Assembly (NCBI GenBank): GCA_025056375.1
Contig: JANWWH010000009.1
Location: 1 to 35,777 of the forward strand
Direction of reading: 5' to 3'
Origin: Aquificaceae bacterium
GTDB lineage: Bacteria > Aquificota > Aquificia > Aquificales > Aquificaceae
DNA: 35,777 nt
The notes beneath the pieces were generated by a model, which was given only the letters and a program-made list of their open reading frames with translations, was not told the DNA's origin and did not search any database. Below, one piece after another: positions 34,290 through 35,777 of this stretch. Each line of letters starts with the position of its first letter. The first letter of the stretch is position 1. A program made the position numbers and the translations under genes.

Positions 34290-35510
34290 TCTCATGAAGG
34301 GCACCTCCGCAAGGGTAGGATGGGGTAGGCACACTTTCGAAAGCATATCAAGGTTCAGCTCGGAGAAAAGACTTACCGTAAGGGCTGAGGCTATCTCTCC
34401 CGCATCTCTTGAGAGAACCTCCGCACCAATAAAAAAACCCTTCCTGTCAAAGTAAAGGAAAGCCATACCCTCCTCCGTGTGGTAAATGCTACCTACCGCA
34501 AAGGCTCTGAAGCTAACACCCTTTTCTGTAAACTCCATACCTCTCTTCTCAAGCTCTTTCCTTGATAGACCTATCCTTGCGTAGGACAGGGGCTGCGTGT
34601 AAAGCACGTAGGGCACTTTATAGGCAGGAGTATAGAAGCCTTCACCCCTTACTATCCTTTTGGCGACGGAGAGAGCCTGTAACCTGCTGGCATGGGCAGT
34701 TTCGTATATACCGTTAAGGTCACCCACCGCATAGTGGTTTTTTAAGCTCGTCTCGTAGTTTCTGTCTACAACCACATGCCCCAGTTCATCTTTTGCCACA
34801 TCTACCTTTATGCATGCGGAGTTTGGCACTCTTCTGCGCAGATAGTAAGCACCCTCCACAGGTGCATCCGCTGGGCTAAAGACAACACCTGTCTCCTTAA
34901 GGCTCTTTATCAACCTGTTCTTTATAGAGGGATGGAAAAGCTCCAGAGAAGCCTCCTCGAAGAAAACCTCCACCTTTACCCCCATCAGGGCAAACATGCA
35001 GGCAAACTCTAAAAGAAGTAGGTCATCCCCAAGGAGTTTCAGACTCTGGGGAAGTTCCTCAAGCTCCAGAAGGTGGTTGCCGTTTGGACTTTCAGGGTAG
35101 TTCTTTCCCGTGTTAAGAATAAGGTTTTTTGCACTTATCCTTTTGCCTTCCACATCAACCACGTGGGGCTCGACGAGCTCCCCGTATCCTTGTATAAGGT
35201 CCACGCCCTTGAGCATGTTCTCAATCTGGTTTCTTAAAAACTTGGTTAGTTTTTGCTTCTTGTCCTTTAAGTTCTTCAGGTTAAGTTTTAGGGTCTCAGC
35301 AGAAAGAAGGGGGGAACACCTAAGGTCGTAAAGCTTCCTTGCCTCAAAGAGATAGAGTTTTGTGGGTATACAGCCCTCGTGAAGGCACACACCACCCAAA
35401 TGCGCCATATCCCTCTCCACTATAGCCACTTTCAGCCCCGAGTTCCTGATAAACTCAGCCCCAGCGTAAGCAAGCCCCCCGCCCAGTATAAGCACATCGT
35501 AATCAAACAT
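34284..35510 (-). CDS. Lipoamide-dehydrogenase-like flavoprotein with degenerate NAD motif
   Basis: Member of the pyridine nucleotide-disulfide oxidoreductase class I family. The 408 residues (lipoamide dehydrogenases are about 460) keep the FAD N-terminus VLILGGG, the redox disulfide GGVCLHEGCIPTK (C42, C47), the FAD motif HYAVGDLNG (260-268) and the active-site HPTLAE (H397, E402) of the dimer partner. The second Rossmann motif, normally GGGYIGLEFA, reads GDDLLLLEFA (161-170): the glycines needed for NAD(P) are lost. The FAD motif also lacks its third glycine (GGGLAYAG). It may therefore use a different electron partner. The ATG at 35510 has TATAAT 7 nt upstream; a start at 35549 would read through that promoter. 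Confidence 0.8.
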   Translation of the reverse strand: MFDYDVLILGGGLAYAGAEFIRNSGLKVAIVERDMAHLGGVCLHEGCIPTKLYLFEARKLYDLRCSPLLSAETLKLNLKNLKDKKQKLTKFLRNQIENMLKGVDLIQGYGELVEPHVVDVEGKRISAKNLILNTGKNYPESPNGNHLLELEELPQSLKLLGDDLLLLEFACMFALMGVKVEVFFEEASLELFHPSIKNRLIKSLKETGVVFSPADAPVEGAYYLRRRVPNSACIKVDVAKDELGHVVVDRNYETSLKNHYAVGDLNGIYETAHASRLQALSVAKRIVRGEGFYTPAYKVPYVLYTQPLSYARIGLSRKELEKRGMEFTEKGVSFRAFAVGSIYHTEEGMAFLYFDRKGFFIGAEVLSRDAGEIASALTVSLFSELNLDMLSKVCLPHPTLAEVPFMRL

Positions 35511-35517
35511 GCGTATA

Positions 35518-35523
35518 ATTATA
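35518..35523 (-). promoter_or_regulatory. -10 box of the lipoamide-dehydrogenase-like gene
   Basis: TATAAT on the minus strand ends 7 nt before the ATG at 35510, with no Shine-Dalgarno between. It is one of the clearest cases of the leaderless layout. Confidence 0.5.
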
Positions 35524-35562
35524 AGGTGGTTATTAAAGCAGGACACCACAGTGGCTCTGAGA

Positions 35563-35627
35563 ATGTTTGAAAAATCTCCAAAGCAAGAAAGACAAGGTTT
35601 ATAATATGCACCCTACAAAAAGCCATG
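35563..35627 (+). repeat. Dispersed repeat, copy E
   Basis: It starts ATGTTTGAAAAATCTCC and ends ACAAAAAGCCATG. It is 65 nt long and aligns end to end with copy A except for an 8-nt insertion. It contains TATAAT (35600-35605), upstream of a ribosome site AAAGGAG (35631-35637) and an ATG at 35646, so this copy may supply the promoter of the last gene. Confidence 0.7.
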
Positions 35628-35645
35628 TCTAAAGGAGTGGCAAAC

Positions 35646-35777
35646 ATGAAATATATTAGCAACAAAGATGTATCCTTCCTCTTAGAGCTAATTAGCCACA
35701 CAGTTCTACAGTCAACATCCACCAGCAAAAAGACCAGGCAAACCCCAGTTTATCCTATAGGACTCATCTTGCTCGCC
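35646..35777 (+). CDS. N-terminus of an unknown gene (3' end outside window)
   Basis: The start MKYISNKDVSFLLELISHT is supported by AAAGGAG eight bases upstream and a TATAAT at 35600-35605 inside repeat copy E. Forty-four codons are open to the window edge, with a helical beginning and a Thr/Ser/Lys-rich stretch (STSTSKKTRQTP) after it. No family can be named from this fragment. It is read as a real gene mainly because of the ribosome site. Confidence 0.4.
   Translation, partial: MKYISNKDVSFLLELISHTVLQSTSTSKKTRQTPVYPIGLILLA

Overview
The window looks like chromosome from a thermophilic, Gram-negative bacterium of the order Aquificales (a Hydrogenobacter, Thermocrinis or Hydrogenivirga-like organism). 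This is an inference from several things: housekeeping proteins with an Aquifex-like flavour, very tight gene packing with many start/stop and tail-to-tail overlaps, heavy use of AGG/AGA and ATA codons, lipid A and KDO genes that imply an outer membrane, and unrelated pathway genes mixed in short operons. No database search was possible.

Layout. 1-1870: tsf (5' end cut off), pyrH and frr, the usual translation/UMP kinase cluster. 1871-2730: the only loose stretch, with a dispersed repeat copy, two isolated CRISPR-repeat-like sequences, a small membrane/coiled-coil gene and tRNA-Arg(CCG). 2732-6227: murC, recJ and a DUF2227-like membrane protein, coupled head to tail. 6259-11267: a three-gene restriction-modification operon resembling Type III, in which the nuclease appears to be a separate 156-residue PD-(D/E)XK protein between the methyltransferase and the helicase; this is the main accessory locus. 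11250-15316: dnaG diverging from hemD-lpxC, with kdsB and a tail-anchored coiled-coil protein facing lpxC. 15342-17799: an orphan NfnA/PyrK-like flavoprotein, a thioredoxin-fold lipoprotein and thrC. 17888-21438: hemL facing slt, a CopD-like membrane protein and rpoZ. 21637-25890: accA, a GH57 protein and nicotinate phosphoribosyltransferase, preceded by tRNA-Val(GAC). 26072-30247: pyrB-coaBC facing a Uma2-like nuclease-fold gene and serA. 30373-34289: a hypothetical gene, a double DUF202 membrane protein, sdhA, a site-2 protease homologue and another hypothetical. 34284-35510: a lipoamide-dehydrogenase-like flavoprotein with a degenerate NAD motif. The window ends inside an unknown gene that starts at 35646.

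Functional themes are translation and nucleotide supply (tsf, pyrH, frr, pyrB), envelope synthesis (murC, lpxC, kdsB, slt), tetrapyrroles (hemD, hemL), cofactors (coaBC, nicotinate phosphoribosyltransferase), replication and repair (dnaG, recJ), the reductive TCA cycle and fatty acid entry (sdhA, accA), and amino acids (thrC, serA).

The most notable non-gene signal is a recurring promoter layout: a TATAAT-like -10 box followed by about 7 nt and then the start codon. It occurs at many first genes of transcripts that lack a Shine-Dalgarno sequence and suggests widespread leaderless transcription. The second is a family of short dispersed repeats, one copy of which lies beside a lone 29-nt CRISPR-like repeat.
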